A stretch of 64,000 nucleotides of DNA from Alphaproteobacteria bacterium UBA1301 (GCA_002307725.1 DBUB01000001.1:1-64000), one strand, 5' to 3'. Counted from the first letter of the stretch, positions 6,852-16,230 are shown. Notes: generated from the letters alone by a model not told the origin. Program-made: numbers and translations.

Positions 6852-8696
6852 CTATTCGCCGGAACGGTCCTCAAGCAAGCGACGCACTTCGAGCCAACTT
6901 TCCTCCGATGGCTCCTGCTTGAAACGCTCCAGAGCACGCTTTCGCTCCGGATCGCGTTCCGCCATATCGCGGAGCTGGCTTGCGGCACGTAAGAAGCGGG
7001 CATCGGCATCCTCGCCTGAAGCGGTCTCCTCACCGACCTCTCGCGGCGGCGCTTTCAAACGCGCAACGATGTCGGCCATGCCACAACGGATTAGATGGTT
7101 CTCCAACCCCTGTTTTTCAAGCCTGGAGCCGGAAGCGGCGACGTTTAGAAGCTCTGCCCGCAACCTGTCAAGCGAGAGGTCCAAAAACGGCAGCGCCGCA
7201 ACGGTTTCCGAATACTTAGCGGCCAGCTCAGGCTCTTCGAGCAAAAGGCGGCAAACCTCAATCTCCTTAACCTTGAGCGGCCCGCCCTGACGCGCGATCA
7301 GACTCGCCTTGACCGCCTCCGACACGCCTTCGGGTTGTGGCGGAAAACGCGGATTCCTGCCGGATTCGCCCCGGCCACCACGATTTCCTCGCCCCCGCCC
7401 CGGCTCCCACGCCGCCCGTTTCGGACGCCGCTTGAAGGCGTCAAACACGCGCGCCTCAAAATCGCGCCGGTAGTAATCGGCGATCTTGCCATCGGTGATT
7501 TGGCCAATGAGGTCGGCAAGAGTGTGTTCCAGCCCTGCCCGCCGCTCCGGGGTGGACAGGTCCTTGCCTTCGGTCTCGCTCTTCCACAGCACGTCGGTGA
7601 GCGGCTCGGCGGCATCGAGCACTTTCTGCATGGCGCCCGGGCCCAGCGTGCGGATCAGGCTGTCGGGATCGTCGTCGCCGGGGATGAAGGCAAAGCGCAA
7701 GGAATGGCCCGGTTTGAGGTGCGGCAGCGCCAGATGGGCAGCGCGCAGGCCCGCTTTGCGCCCCGCGGCATCGCCGTCAAACGCCAAGATCGGTTCCGGC
7801 GCGACCTTCCACAAGAGCTGTAATTGATCCTCGGTCAGCGCCGTGCCGAGCGGCGCGACCGACGCCTCGAACCCGGCTTTCGAAAGCGCAATCACGTCCA
7901 TGTAGCCCTCACAGACGATGATCGTGCCGGATTTGATCGCCGCCGGGCGGGCGAGGTGGAAATTGTAGAGCTGGCGCCCTTTGGAAAAGAATTCGGTTTC
8001 GCCGGTGTTGATGTATTTGGGCTTGGCATCGGCGCTGAGGCCGCGCCCGCCGAACGCCACCACCCGCCCGCGCCCGTCGGTGATCGGGAACATCAGCCGG
8101 TTAAAAAAGAAATCGCGTGGGCCATGATTTTCGTCGGCCCCGCGCGCCAGCCCTGCCGCGATCATGTCGTCCATGGTGACGTTCTTGGCGGTGAGATGGG
8201 CAATCAACGCATTGCCTGCTGGCGAGGCAAACCCAAGATGGAACTTTTTGGCAGTGGCTTCGTCGAGCACCCGGCCTTTCAGATACTCGCGTGCCGCCCG
8301 CCCGCCGGGCTCATAAAGCTGGGCTTCGAAGAACTCCGCCGCCAGCGCGATGACGTCGTAGAGGGATTTCTTCTTTTCCTCGCGCGCCTCGTCCTCCGGG
8401 CTCCATTTCGGCAGTTCGACACCGGCCTCCCCCGCCAAGCGTTCGACCGCTTCGGGGAAGCTGAGACCCTCAGTCTCGATCAGCCATTTGAAAGCGTCGC
8501 CGCCTTTGCCGCAGCCGAAGCAATGGAAGGTGCGCCGGGCGTTCTCGACTTTGAACGAGGCGGTCTTCTCGCCATGGAACGGGCAACAGCCCCAGAACGC
8601 CTGTCCTTTGCGCGTCAGTTTCACCCGCCGGCCGACCAGCTGGACGATGTCCGTCCGCCGGAGGATTTCTTCGAGAAGATTAGGGCCGTAGCGCAT
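6852..8696 (-). CDS. dnaG: DNA primase DnaG
   Basis: A 614-residue primase that makes RNA primers at the replication fork with the replicative helicase. The N-terminal CHC2 zinc finger is visible (CPFHGEKTASF ... FHCFGCGKGGDAF), followed by the catalytic core with the Toprim acidic residues (IIVCEGYMDVIALSKAGF; LAFDGDAAGRKAGLRAA) and a C-terminal helicase-interaction region. The frame is open farther upstream to 8834, but MRYGPNLLEEILRRTDI is the standard primase N-terminus, so ATG 8696 is used. A Gly/Arg-rich linker (WEPGRGRGNRGGRGESGR) separates the core from the C-terminal domain. It lies upstream of the H1-like gene and rpoD in the usual primase-sigma order. Confidence 0.96.
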   Translation of the reverse strand: MRYGPNLLEEILRRTDIVQLVGRRVKLTRKGQAFWGCCPFHGEKTASFKVENARRTFHCFGCGKGGDAFKWLIETEGLSFPEAVERLAGEAGVELPKWSPEDEAREEKKKSLYDVIALAAEFFEAQLYEPGGRAAREYLKGRVLDEATAKKFHLGFASPAGNALIAHLTAKNVTMDDMIAAGLARGADENHGPRDFFFNRLMFPITDGRGRVVAFGGRGLSADAKPKYINTGETEFFSKGRQLYNFHLARPAAIKSGTIIVCEGYMDVIALSKAGFEASVAPLGTALTEDQLQLLWKVAPEPILAFDGDAAGRKAGLRAAHLALPHLKPGHSLRFAFIPGDDDPDSLIRTLGPGAMQKVLDAAEPLTDVLWKSETEGKDLSTPERRAGLEHTLADLIGQITDGKIADYYRRDFEARVFDAFKRRPKRAAWEPGRGRGNRGGRGESGRNPRFPPQPEGVSEAVKASLIARQGGPLKVKEIEVCRLLLEEPELAAKYSETVAALPFLDLSLDRLRAELLNVAASGSRLEKQGLENHLIRCGMADIVARLKAPPREVGEETASGEDADARFLRAASQLRDMAERDPERKRALERFKQEPSEESWLEVRRLLEDRSGE

Positions 8697-8933
8697 GGGC
8701 CTATTGTGGCAGGATCGGCGGGCGCTGGCGCCCCAAATCGCGCAGGAATCCTGTGAACGGCTGGTACGCCCCTGCAGCGGGAGCACTGACTTTGCGGGTA
8801 AAACTTGGTGTAGCCAATTGTTAGATACAACCAATTTACGTATTCTAAATCCAACTTACGGGACGCGGTTCGTTCTTCCCTCGGCAGGTTGAGGTTCAGG
8901 ATCGGCCGAAGGATGTCCGTTCGAGGATAGCCC

Positions 8934-10505
8934 ATGGCATTGGTGATGTTGAAAAATCCAACCGTGCCGGAGCACGGATGGCTGGCGTTGGTCAGGGCCG
9001 TCGAGCATCTGGCGGCCGCCGCCGATCTTGCCGCCATCATCGCCATCGTCCGCGATACCGCCCGCGCCATTTCGGGCGCTGATGGCGTCTGTTTCGTGCT
9101 GCGCGACGGCGACCAGTGCCATTACGTCGAAGAGTGCGCCGTCAGCCCGTTGTGGAAGGGCAAACGCTTTCCGCTCACCACCTGCATCTCGGGCTGGTGC
9201 ATGCTCAACAACCAGCCGGCGGTAATCCCGGACATCACTCTCGATCCGCGCATTCCGCACGACGCCTACCGGCCGACCTTCGTCAAATCCCTGGTAATGA
9301 TGCCGGTGTGCACCACCGAGCCGATCGCGGCGATTGGGATGTATTGGGCTGAGACGCGCACCTTCGGCACCGAAGATCTGGCGCTCGTGGAAGCCTTGGG
9401 CCGGTCGATTTCGGCCGCCATCGCCGCCGTCGATTTGCGCGAGTCACTGGTCGAGAGCGAACGCCGCCTGGCGATGGCGCTCGATGCCGGTGGCCTCGGC
9501 GCCTTCGAACTCGATCTCGCCACCGGCGAGCTGATCGCCACCGCGGCCGCCAAGGCGATGTTTGGGCACAACCCGTCGGCACCATTCACCCGCGCCGATC
9601 TTCTGGCCGCCATCCACCCCGGCGACCGTGACGCCGCCGCCCAGCTGTTCGAAGGCGGCCGGGGCCGCGACAAGGCATACCGCCTTGCGGGCAGCGAACG
9701 GCGTCTGGAATTGCGCGGCCGGGTGGTGATCGATGCTGCCGGCGCACCGGTCCGCGTCACCGGCGTGGTGCGCGACATCACCGAACGCCATCAAACCAAG
9801 CAGCGCCTGGAATCCTTGCGCGCTGAGTTGTTCCACGTGGCGCGGGCCAACGATCTCGGCACCATGGCCTCGGCGCTGGCCCATGAGCTGAACCAGCCTT
9901 TGGCGGCGGCGTCCAATTATCTGCATGCCGCCGAACGGCTGATGGCGCGCGACCCTGCCCAGGCGCTGTCGGCCATCACCAAGGCGGAAGCCCAGTTCGT
10001 CCGCACCAAGGACATCATCCAGCGCATCCGCGGTTTCGTCGGCCAGGGCCGGGGCGAACGCAAGCCCGAAGACATCGAACGCGTCTGCGGCGAAGTGCTG
10101 GAACTGGCGCACATGACCTCGCGCTTTGACAGCATCAGCATGGTCATCAAGATCGATACCGGCATCGCCAAAGTCGAGATCGACAAGGTTCAAATCCAGC
10201 AGGTGCTGTTCAATCTTTTGCGCAATGCGGTGGAAGCGATGGGAGCGAGCAGCACGCGCCGCGTCACCATCAGCGCCGGGTGCGAGGACGGCATGGTGAA
10301 GATTGCAGTTGCCGACACCGGACCAGGACTCGATCCCGACATCGCCGCGTACCTGTTCCAGCCGTTCCATACCACCAAAGAAGGCGGCATGGGCGTCGGC
10401 CTGTCGCTGTGCCGCAAGATCGTCGAAAGCCACGGCGGGCGGCTGTGGCACGAACCGGGAAACCCGGGCGCGACGTTTGCGTTCACCGTGCCGCTGGCGC
10501 ACTGA
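8934..10505 (+). CDS. Soluble GAF-PAS sensor histidine kinase
   Basis: A 523-residue kinase with no membrane segment. A GAF domain covers about residues 20-165, a PAS domain about 178-290 (ending VRDITERHQTKQR), a HisKA dimer domain has phospho-acceptor His317 (ASALAHELNQPLAAASNYL), and a HATPase domain shows NLLRNAVEAM, DTGPGL and GGMGVGLSLC. The HELNQPL form of the H-box is that of FixL-like kinases. It would sense a small cytosolic ligand or redox signal and phosphorylate a response regulator, but none is encoded nearby. GAGGA at 8922-8926 supports the start. It is divergent from dnaG and lies within a run of genes that separates dnaG from GatB/YqeY. Confidence 0.9.
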   Translation: MALVMLKNPTVPEHGWLALVRAVEHLAAAADLAAIIAIVRDTARAISGADGVCFVLRDGDQCHYVEECAVSPLWKGKRFPLTTCISGWCMLNNQPAVIPDITLDPRIPHDAYRPTFVKSLVMMPVCTTEPIAAIGMYWAETRTFGTEDLALVEALGRSISAAIAAVDLRESLVESERRLAMALDAGGLGAFELDLATGELIATAAAKAMFGHNPSAPFTRADLLAAIHPGDRDAAAQLFEGGRGRDKAYRLAGSERRLELRGRVVIDAAGAPVRVTGVVRDITERHQTKQRLESLRAELFHVARANDLGTMASALAHELNQPLAAASNYLHAAERLMARDPAQALSAITKAEAQFVRTKDIIQRIRGFVGQGRGERKPEDIERVCGEVLELAHMTSRFDSISMVIKIDTGIAKVEIDKVQIQQVLFNLLRNAVEAMGASSTRRVTISAGCEDGMVKIAVADTGPGLDPDIAAYLFQPFHTTKEGGMGVGLSLCRKIVESHGGRLWHEPGNPGATFAFTVPLAH

Positions 10506-10587
10506 CATCGCTGCTCCCGGCGCCTGAACCCGAATTCACTCGGCAGCGAAAGCCTCCCGTTATAGGTGTGATGCCGCGCTGCCGCTC

Positions 10588-11010
10588 GTGAGCAAAGCCG
10601 CCATGGATCGTGCCGGGTATGTTTCCAGACTGTCCGGCATCGTTCTGGTTACCGTCCTGCACATTCCGCTGATCGCCGGACTGCTTTATATCAATCTGGC
10701 GCCCGGCATGGTGCGGTTGGTAACGGAAACCTCGCAACAGCCCGACGTGGTATTGCCGCTGCCGCCATGGCCGCGAAAATCGACCGCGCCGCTCAAAGGG
10801 CCCGAACGCAACGACGCCGGATCGGTGGTTTCGCCGGCAACTCTTAGCCCCTACTTCTCACCATCGGCTGCAGCGCGGCAGCCCATTTCTTTTCGCCTTC
10901 GCTCTGATAAAGCAGCCGCCCGGCGGCGTCGCGAAACATCGTCAAAACCAGATGCTCAGCGCTTTGGCACCCAGAACGTGCCGTTGGCGTCGCGGTGGTC
11001 GATCCGGTAA
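10588..11010 (+). CDS. Possible TonB-like membrane-anchored protein, short or decayed
   Basis: A frame of 140 residues starts with GTG 10588 (or ATG 10603), neither with a good ribosome site. It has one clear N-terminal membrane segment (LSGIVLVTVLHIPLIAGLL) followed by a Pro/Ser-rich stretch (VVLPLPPWPRKST), the layout of TonB-family energy transducers. It has no TonB C-terminal domain. The last 50 residues are Arg-rich and read over the 3' end of the opposite glycosyltransferase gene, so only the first ~90 residues look genuine. It may be a truncated TonB paralogue or a small membrane protein. Confidence 0.35.
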   Translation: MSKAAMDRAGYVSRLSGIVLVTVLHIPLIAGLLYINLAPGMVRLVTETSQQPDVVLPLPPWPRKSTAPLKGPERNDAGSVVSPATLSPYFSPSAAARQPISFRLRSDKAAARRRRETSSKPDAQRFGTQNVPLASRWSIR

Positions 11011-12425
11011 TTGGCCGTGATGGCGGCGTTCAGCGCCTGCACATAGTCAGAGCGGATTTCCGGCGGCGCATCGGCGGCGTTGGGCGGGGCGCCAAGTTGC
11101 AATACGGCAAAGCGGCGGGCGGCGATGGCGGCCACCAGTTCGTGCCCATCGCGGGCGCCGGTGGTAACGGCCTGCTCATAGCTCCACACATCGACGCTGG
11201 CGGGTTTTTCCGCCCAATAGGCCAGCGCCAGATCTTTCACCAAGACCGGTCCGGCTTGCGTTTTGAGGAAGGCGACGTCGCGCACGGCATCGGTGACGGC
11301 GGGCGCGTTTGGCGTCAGCCAATAGCGCGGCTTGAACGAATTGGTGGCGATGTGGAAGACGAGCATGCCGGCAATCGACACGAAAAAGCACAGCTGCGCC
11401 GCGGTGCGCCCGCGCCCCTGGAAGCGCTGCGCGGCGAGGCCGCCGCACAGTGCCAGTGCGATAAAACCGTCAAACAGCACATTGCCGGAGCAGCCGGCAC
11501 CGCCGAAGAACCAGAACGCCAACCCCAGCGACAAGGCGAGATAAAGCGCGGCAAACTTGACCGGCGCATCGCCGTGACGGATCGCCAAAACCGCGGTGGC
11601 GGCGACCGGCAACACCAGATAGGGCAGGCGTCCGCCGAAGCCGCTGAGCGCATAGGCGAGCGACCACACCCGCGGGCTGGCGAGCACCGACCATAGCGAA
11701 CGCCCAACCGCTAGATCGAACAGCGCCAGACCGGCCACGGCAAACGCGATCCCGTATCCGGCGAAGGTGAGGCCGCTCTTGCGGTCGGTGGCGATCAGCC
11801 ACAACCCGGCGGCGGCCGGCAGGGCGATCAGATTGTGCTTGGTGAAAACGCTGGCGGTCATTAGCGCTACCGCCAGCGCCAAAGTCTTCGCCCGCCCACC
11901 CGCCCGCAGCAGCACGACGAGGCCGCTCATCTGGAGCGCCTGCGCCAAGAGTTGCGGATCATTGATTCCGACGTAATCGGATTCGAACAACAGGAAGCTG
12001 GTGAAGATCAAAACGGCAAACGCACTTTGCCTCACCGTGCAGCGCAGGGCCCGCGCCGCCGCGGCCATTGCCGCCGCAATGACGAGAAACGACATCAACG
12101 AAATCAACCGTCCGGCGAGGATGTTATCGCCGATCAGCTGGCCCGCCGCGCCAACGATGTAGAACGACAGCGGCGGATAGTTGTTGGTGAGAAAACTTCC
12201 GGCCGGCGGATAAGGCCCCAGTCCCGCCATCGCGCTCGCGGCGTGAAAGGCGTTCCAGCCTTCGTTGCCGTAAGGATGTGGCGAACCGATCGCCGCCGCA
12301 GCGCGCGCCAGCCCCAGCACAGCAACAGCCGCAAGAACCGCGAGCACAACGTCGAACAGCGTGATGGCCTTGACCGCAACCGCTCGGCGCGGCCGCTCCC
12401 AAGTCTGACCATCCAACAACGCCAT
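10956..12425 (-). CDS. GT-C-type membrane glycosyltransferase-like protein
   Basis: A 489-residue polytopic membrane protein with about ten hydrophobic segments. The first loop (YGNEGWNAFHAA, then NNYPPLSFYIVG) resembles the acidic loop and following motif of the GT-C superfamily (PMT/ArnT-like), which move sugars from polyprenyl-phosphate donors on the periplasmic side. A soluble C-terminal domain follows the last helix. The start is ATG 12425 (a further ATG at 12455 is possible); the ribosome site is weak. It is divergent from another GT-C gene, which suggests a shared role in surface glycan or glycolipid synthesis. The exact donor and acceptor cannot be told. Confidence 0.65.
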   Translation of the reverse strand: MALLDGQTWERPRRAVAVKAITLFDVVLAVLAAVAVLGLARAAAAIGSPHPYGNEGWNAFHAASAMAGLGPYPPAGSFLTNNYPPLSFYIVGAAGQLIGDNILAGRLISLMSFLVIAAAMAAAARALRCTVRQSAFAVLIFTSFLLFESDYVGINDPQLLAQALQMSGLVVLLRAGGRAKTLALAVALMTASVFTKHNLIALPAAAGLWLIATDRKSGLTFAGYGIAFAVAGLALFDLAVGRSLWSVLASPRVWSLAYALSGFGGRLPYLVLPVAATAVLAIRHGDAPVKFAALYLALSLGLAFWFFGGAGCSGNVLFDGFIALALCGGLAAQRFQGRGRTAAQLCFFVSIAGMLVFHIATNSFKPRYWLTPNAPAVTDAVRDVAFLKTQAGPVLVKDLALAYWAEKPASVDVWSYEQAVTTGARDGHELVAAIAARRFAVLQLGAPPNAADAPPEIRSDYVQALNAAITANYRIDHRDANGTFWVPKR

Positions 12426-12652
12426 TGTGCGACAGGCCCCCGAACAACCCTGCAAGGGTTACCTCAGCGGTGGCCAGACGTTTGTCGCCGAGTATATTTT
12501 GCGACCACTTTTGTGACGCTTCGCCTGAACCAGACTTGGGTTGTCGCGAGGTCAATTTGTTGCAATCGGCACCGCACCGCCGTAGGGGGCTGTTACAATT
12601 CTCGCGCTTGACGCATCGCCGGCAGGCAGCACTACTCGCCGACGGAGGCCTG

Positions 12653-14314
12653 ATGTCGATTTCCGACACTCTTTTGCCGCAACCGCCACGCCCGCCGCGT
12701 GCGTGGAAGGCTGTGCTTCATCATTCTCTAACCGATCCCTCGCCCGCCGGTGTGTTGAACCGGAGCCTAGTGATTCTGGCGTTGTTCACGGTTTCCACCG
12801 CCTGGGTCAGCGACCTCTATTTCTGGCCGGACGAGCACTGGCAGGTGCTCGAGTTCATGGGCTTCAAGCTCGGCATCACACCAGCCTCCGAGCTGCCCTG
12901 GGAATTTGCGTCTCGCGTGCGCTCCTGGATGCAGCCCTTTCTCTATTGGCTGATCGCCAAACCGCTGCTCGCGGCCGGACTCACCGACATGTTCCAGGTG
13001 GTGTTCGTGCTACGGCTGGCAACGGGCGCACTGAGCTTCACCGCCATCGCCGCCTTTGCCCGGCTGTTTCAGAGCGATCTGACCCGGACCGACGAGAAGT
13101 TCGCTTTTGCCCGCATGCTGCCGTTTATGGGCTTTCTGCCCTATCTTGCGGTCCGCACCGCCTCCGAAACCGCCGCCATGGCGTTCTTCACTTTGGGATT
13201 GGTGGTGGCGGTCAAAGCGGCGCGCGTTGGGGCTTGGCGCAGTATGGCGGGCGCGGGCGCGTTGTGTGCCCTGGCGTTCGAAACGCGCTTCCAATCGGCG
13301 CTTCTGACTGGCGGCCTGCTGGTGTGGCTGATCCTTGTGATGCGCGCCCGCAAAGAGCTGCTGGGCGCTTTTGTTGCTGGCGGTTTGGCCGTGGTGGCTG
13401 CGGCGCTCGTGATCGACCGTTGGGGCTATGGCGTCTGGACGTTTCCGGTCTGGAACTACTTCGACATCGTCTTATGGCAAGGACTGGCGGCCCGCGCCTC
13501 TGGCGCACAGCCTTTCTTCGCCTTCTTCTATCTCCTGCCCGCCAATATTTTTGCCCCGATCGCAGCGTTCGCCTTGATCGCGCTGATCGTGGCGTGCCTG
13601 CGCAATCCCACTCATTACGTCACCTGGCCGGTGGCGCTGTTCTTCTTGGCGCACTGTTTTCTGTTCGCCCACAAAGAGGAGCGGTTTCTGTTCCCGCTGG
13701 CCATTTTGGCGACCGCGTTTCCGGTGCTGGCCTTTTCACCGGCACCGGAGCGGGCCTTCGCGTTTTTCGGCAAGGCGTGGAGTTGGCGCAAATCGATTCT
13801 GGCGCAGTTCGTCGGCTGGAGCGCGGCGGCGGCGATGCTGTTCTGCGCCATCTACCCATTCGGCATCCGCCCGCATATGCCAATGGCGAAGTACCTTTAT
13901 CGCCACTTCCCGGCCGGGATTTCGGCCTATACCTTCGAAGATGCGGTGTTCCTGACCTATCCGCTCTACCGCCCGCCGCATTACGCCTCGGCGCGGCTGA
14001 CCGGCATAGGGGAGCTGACGGCGCGGCTCGCGGACGGGCCGGTCTATCTCTTTGCCGAGACGCCGACGCTGGCGCCCGGCCTGTTGCCGGCAGGCGTCAA
14101 GGCTGAGATTCTCTACTCGGAATTCCCCTTCGCGATGGACCCCAAGCTGGCACCCAGCGGCACCAACTGGATGTGCACCTACGCCTATCTGCGCCAGCAC
14201 AGCTTCGTGCATCCGCCACGGCTGGCCTGGATGACGCTGTACAAGCTGACGCGCGGCGGCGCCAACACGGCGCAACCCTCTCCCTGCCTGCCGAAGTGGA
14301 ACGTGGCGCTGTAG
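12653..14314 (+). CDS. GT22-like (ALG9/PIG-B-type) mannosyltransferase
   Basis: A 553-residue polytopic membrane protein. Its first periplasmic loop carries the GT22 signature (YFWPDEHWQVLEFMGFKLG ... WEFASRVRSWMQPFLYW) and a later loop has HKEERFLFPLAI, both typical of the ALG9/PIG-B mannosyltransferases that build N-glycan and GPI precursors in eukaryotes. Bacterial members are less common and mostly uncharacterised; by family the enzyme would use a lipid-linked mannose donor. A well-placed ribosome site (CGGAGGCCTG) selects ATG 12653 over an upstream open stretch. It is divergent from the other GT-C gene and converges on the GatB/YqeY gene with no gap. Confidence 0.75.
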   Translation: MSISDTLLPQPPRPPRAWKAVLHHSLTDPSPAGVLNRSLVILALFTVSTAWVSDLYFWPDEHWQVLEFMGFKLGITPASELPWEFASRVRSWMQPFLYWLIAKPLLAAGLTDMFQVVFVLRLATGALSFTAIAAFARLFQSDLTRTDEKFAFARMLPFMGFLPYLAVRTASETAAMAFFTLGLVVAVKAARVGAWRSMAGAGALCALAFETRFQSALLTGGLLVWLILVMRARKELLGAFVAGGLAVVAAALVIDRWGYGVWTFPVWNYFDIVLWQGLAARASGAQPFFAFFYLLPANIFAPIAAFALIALIVACLRNPTHYVTWPVALFFLAHCFLFAHKEERFLFPLAILATAFPVLAFSPAPERAFAFFGKAWSWRKSILAQFVGWSAAAAMLFCAIYPFGIRPHMPMAKYLYRHFPAGISAYTFEDAVFLTYPLYRPPHYASARLTGIGELTARLADGPVYLFAETPTLAPGLLPAGVKAEILYSEFPFAMDPKLAPSGTNWMCTYAYLRQHSFVHPPRLAWMTLYKLTRGGANTAQPSPCLPKWNVAL

Positions 14315-14779
14315 TTACTTGCCGCCGAGGAGGCCTTTGACCAGGGCACCAGCTTTGCCGAAATCCATGGTGCCGGTGTAGCGCTCTTTGAGGGCCGCCA
14401 TCACTTTGCCCATATCTTTGAGCGACGCGGCACCGGTTTCGGCGAGGATGGCGGCGACGGCGGCTTTGGTCTCGGTCTCGTCGAGCTGGCGCGGCATGAA
14501 TTCGCGCAAGATGGCGATCTCGGCACGTTCGGCCTCGGCCAGCTCGGGACGGCCGCCCTTTTCATAGAGCGCGATCGAATCTTCGCGGGATTTGATCAGC
14601 TTGCCGAACAAGGCGAGGATGTCGTCATCGGAAATGCCCTCACGGCTTTCCTCCGTGCGGTGGGCGATGTCCTTGTCTTTGATGTTCGCCTGAACCAAAC
14701 GCAGCGTGCCCAATCGTTTCTGGTCGCGCGCCTTCATCGCCTCTTTGACGGCCGTGTTCAATTGATCGCGCAAACCCAT
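14315..14779 (-). CDS. GatB/YqeY-domain protein
   Basis: A 154-residue single-domain protein (MGLRDQLNTAVKEAMKARDQ ... LREFMPRQLDETETKAAVAA ... GAASLKDMGKVMAALKERY) that matches the YqeY family, the helical tail domain of the amidotransferase subunit GatB found alone. It may act on tRNA-dependent amidation or other tRNA recognition, but the role is not settled. AAAGGAGAACAGTC before ATG 14779 is a strong ribosome site. In many alphaproteobacteria this gene lies between carA and dnaG, and it keeps that relative place here despite the genes inserted on the dnaG side. Confidence 0.93.
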   Translation of the reverse strand: MGLRDQLNTAVKEAMKARDQKRLGTLRLVQANIKDKDIAHRTEESREGISDDDILALFGKLIKSREDSIALYEKGGRPELAEAERAEIAILREFMPRQLDETETKAAVAAILAETGAASLKDMGKVMAALKERYTGTMDFGKAGALVKGLLGGK

Positions 14780-14803
14780 GACTGTTCTCCTTTAGCGGTG
14801 ATT

Positions 14804-14846
14804 CTAGAGCAAAGCGCCTTCAAACGGAATCGGCGCTTTGTTCTAG
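14804..14846. repeat. Imperfect palindromic repeat before carA
   Basis: CTAGAGCAAAGCGCC at 14804-14818 pairs with GGCGCTTTGTTCTAG at 14832-14846 (14 of 15 positions) around a 13-base loop. A partial copy ending in GCTCTAGGA follows near 14901-14910. The form resembles short palindromic intergenic repeats seen often in alphaproteobacteria. It lies between the divergent GatB/YqeY and carA genes, where it could also affect their leaders. Confidence 0.6.
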
Positions 14847-15009
14847 GCTTTTGATGGTCGCGGCGTTTTCGCGCAAAACCGCGCGCACTTTTGCGCACGT
14901 TGCTCTAGGACAGGCGCCCTAGCGGTGAAAGGCTTGAAATGCCGCAAATTTCCTTTGGCTTGACCGCGCCCGCCGCCATCCCTATTTTCCGGGAAATTCG
15001 AGGCTTCCC

Positions 15010-16173
15010 ATGACCGACGTCCTTGCCACACCCACCGCCTTCGGGGGGAGCAATTTTCCGCGCGCCAAACTGGTCTTGGCCGACGGCACCGTATTCGAAG
15101 GCTATGGCTTCGGCGCCGCGGGCGAAGCGGTCGGCGAGGTCTGCTTCAACACCGCGATGACGGGCTATCAGGAAATCCTGTCGGACCCCTCTTACGCCGG
15201 GCAGATCATCTGCTTCACCTTCCCCCATATCGGCATCGTCGGCGCCAATCACGAGGACATCGAATATACGACGCCCCATGTGCGCGGGCTGATCGTGCGC
15301 GCCGATGCGGCGAGCCCCTCCAATTACCGCGCCTTGATGAGCCTCGACGCCTGGTTGAAGAAGCACAACATTCCGGCGATTGCGGGGATCGATACGCGGG
15401 CGCTGGCCAGCCGCATCCGCGCCAAAGGCATGCCGCATGGCGTGATTGGGCGCGGGGAGACGGCGGCGTTGGCGGAAGCGGCCTGCGCCTTTCCGGGTCT
15501 GGTCGGTCTCGACCTCGCCAAAGAAGTCACCGCGCGCCAGATGTACAAATGGGACGAGACGCCGTGGCAGTGGAGCAAGGGCTACGGCAAGCAGGAAAAT
15601 CCCACCTTCCGCGCCGTGGTGCTCGATTACGGCGTCAAACGGAACATTTTGCGCATGCTGGCGGGGCTGGGCGCCGACATCACGGTGCTGCCGGCGCAGT
15701 CGTCGCTGGCCGATGTGCTGCAATACGAGCCCCACGGCGTGGTGCTTTCCAATGGCCCCGGCGATCCGGCGGCGACCGGCGCCTATGCCATTCCGGTGAT
15801 CCGCGCCCTGGTGGACAAGGGCCTGCCGGTGTTCGGCATCTGCCTCGGCCATCAAATGCTGGGGATTGCGCTCGGCGGCCAGACCAAGAAAATGCCGCAA
15901 GGCCATCACGGCGCCAATCATCCGGTGAAAGATCTGGAAACCGGCAAAGTCGAAATCGTGTCGATGAACCACGGCTTCACGGTCGACGCCGACACCCTGC
16001 CGGCGGGCGTCAAACAGACTCACGTCTCGCTGTTCGACGGGTCGAATTGCGGGTTACGGTTGGAAGGCGCGCCGGTATTCGGCGTGCAATATCACCCCGA
16101 AGCCTCGCCGGGCCCGATGGATTCGCACTATCTGTTCGACCGCTTTGCGACCGTAGCGAAGGCGCGGGCTTGA
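15010..16173 (+). CDS. carA: Carbamoyl-phosphate synthase small subunit CarA
   Basis: A 387-residue glutamine amidotransferase subunit that frees ammonia from glutamine for the large subunit CarB, feeding arginine and pyrimidine synthesis. The class I GATase triad is visible: Cys278 in VFGICLGHQ and His362/Glu364 in QYHPEAS. The N-terminal CarA domain has VCFNTAMTGYQEILSDPSY. GAGG lies six bases before ATG 15010. The large-subunit gene carB does not follow, so the two subunits are encoded apart, as in several alphaproteobacteria. Confidence 0.97.
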   Translation: MTDVLATPTAFGGSNFPRAKLVLADGTVFEGYGFGAAGEAVGEVCFNTAMTGYQEILSDPSYAGQIICFTFPHIGIVGANHEDIEYTTPHVRGLIVRADAASPSNYRALMSLDAWLKKHNIPAIAGIDTRALASRIRAKGMPHGVIGRGETAALAEAACAFPGLVGLDLAKEVTARQMYKWDETPWQWSKGYGKQENPTFRAVVLDYGVKRNILRMLAGLGADITVLPAQSSLADVLQYEPHGVVLSNGPGDPAATGAYAIPVIRALVDKGLPVFGICLGHQMLGIALGGQTKKMPQGHHGANHPVKDLETGKVEIVSMNHGFTVDADTLPAGVKQTHVSLFDGSNCGLRLEGAPVFGVQYHPEASPGPMDSHYLFDRFATVAKARA

Positions 16174-16230
16174 CGGGTTCCCAAACGCCATCGCGGTCTT
16201 TACGATGGAAACAACGTGGGGACGTTCGTC

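Noticed and set aside
8810..8875. AT-rich near-palindrome around TTGGTGTAGCCAATTG in the dnaG/kinase gap
   Set aside because: The arms are imperfect and it matches no operator I know; likely just promoter DNA.
9444..10508. 354-codon minus-strand frame opposite the histidine kinase
   Set aside because: Kinase motifs are intact on the plus strand; this frame is a shadow without a ribosome site.
10844..10957. Minus-strand coding-like remnant ending in LLYQSEGEKKWAAALQP
   Set aside because: It is only about 30-40 residues, has no ribosome site and no family; possibly a gene fragment but not supportable as a gene.
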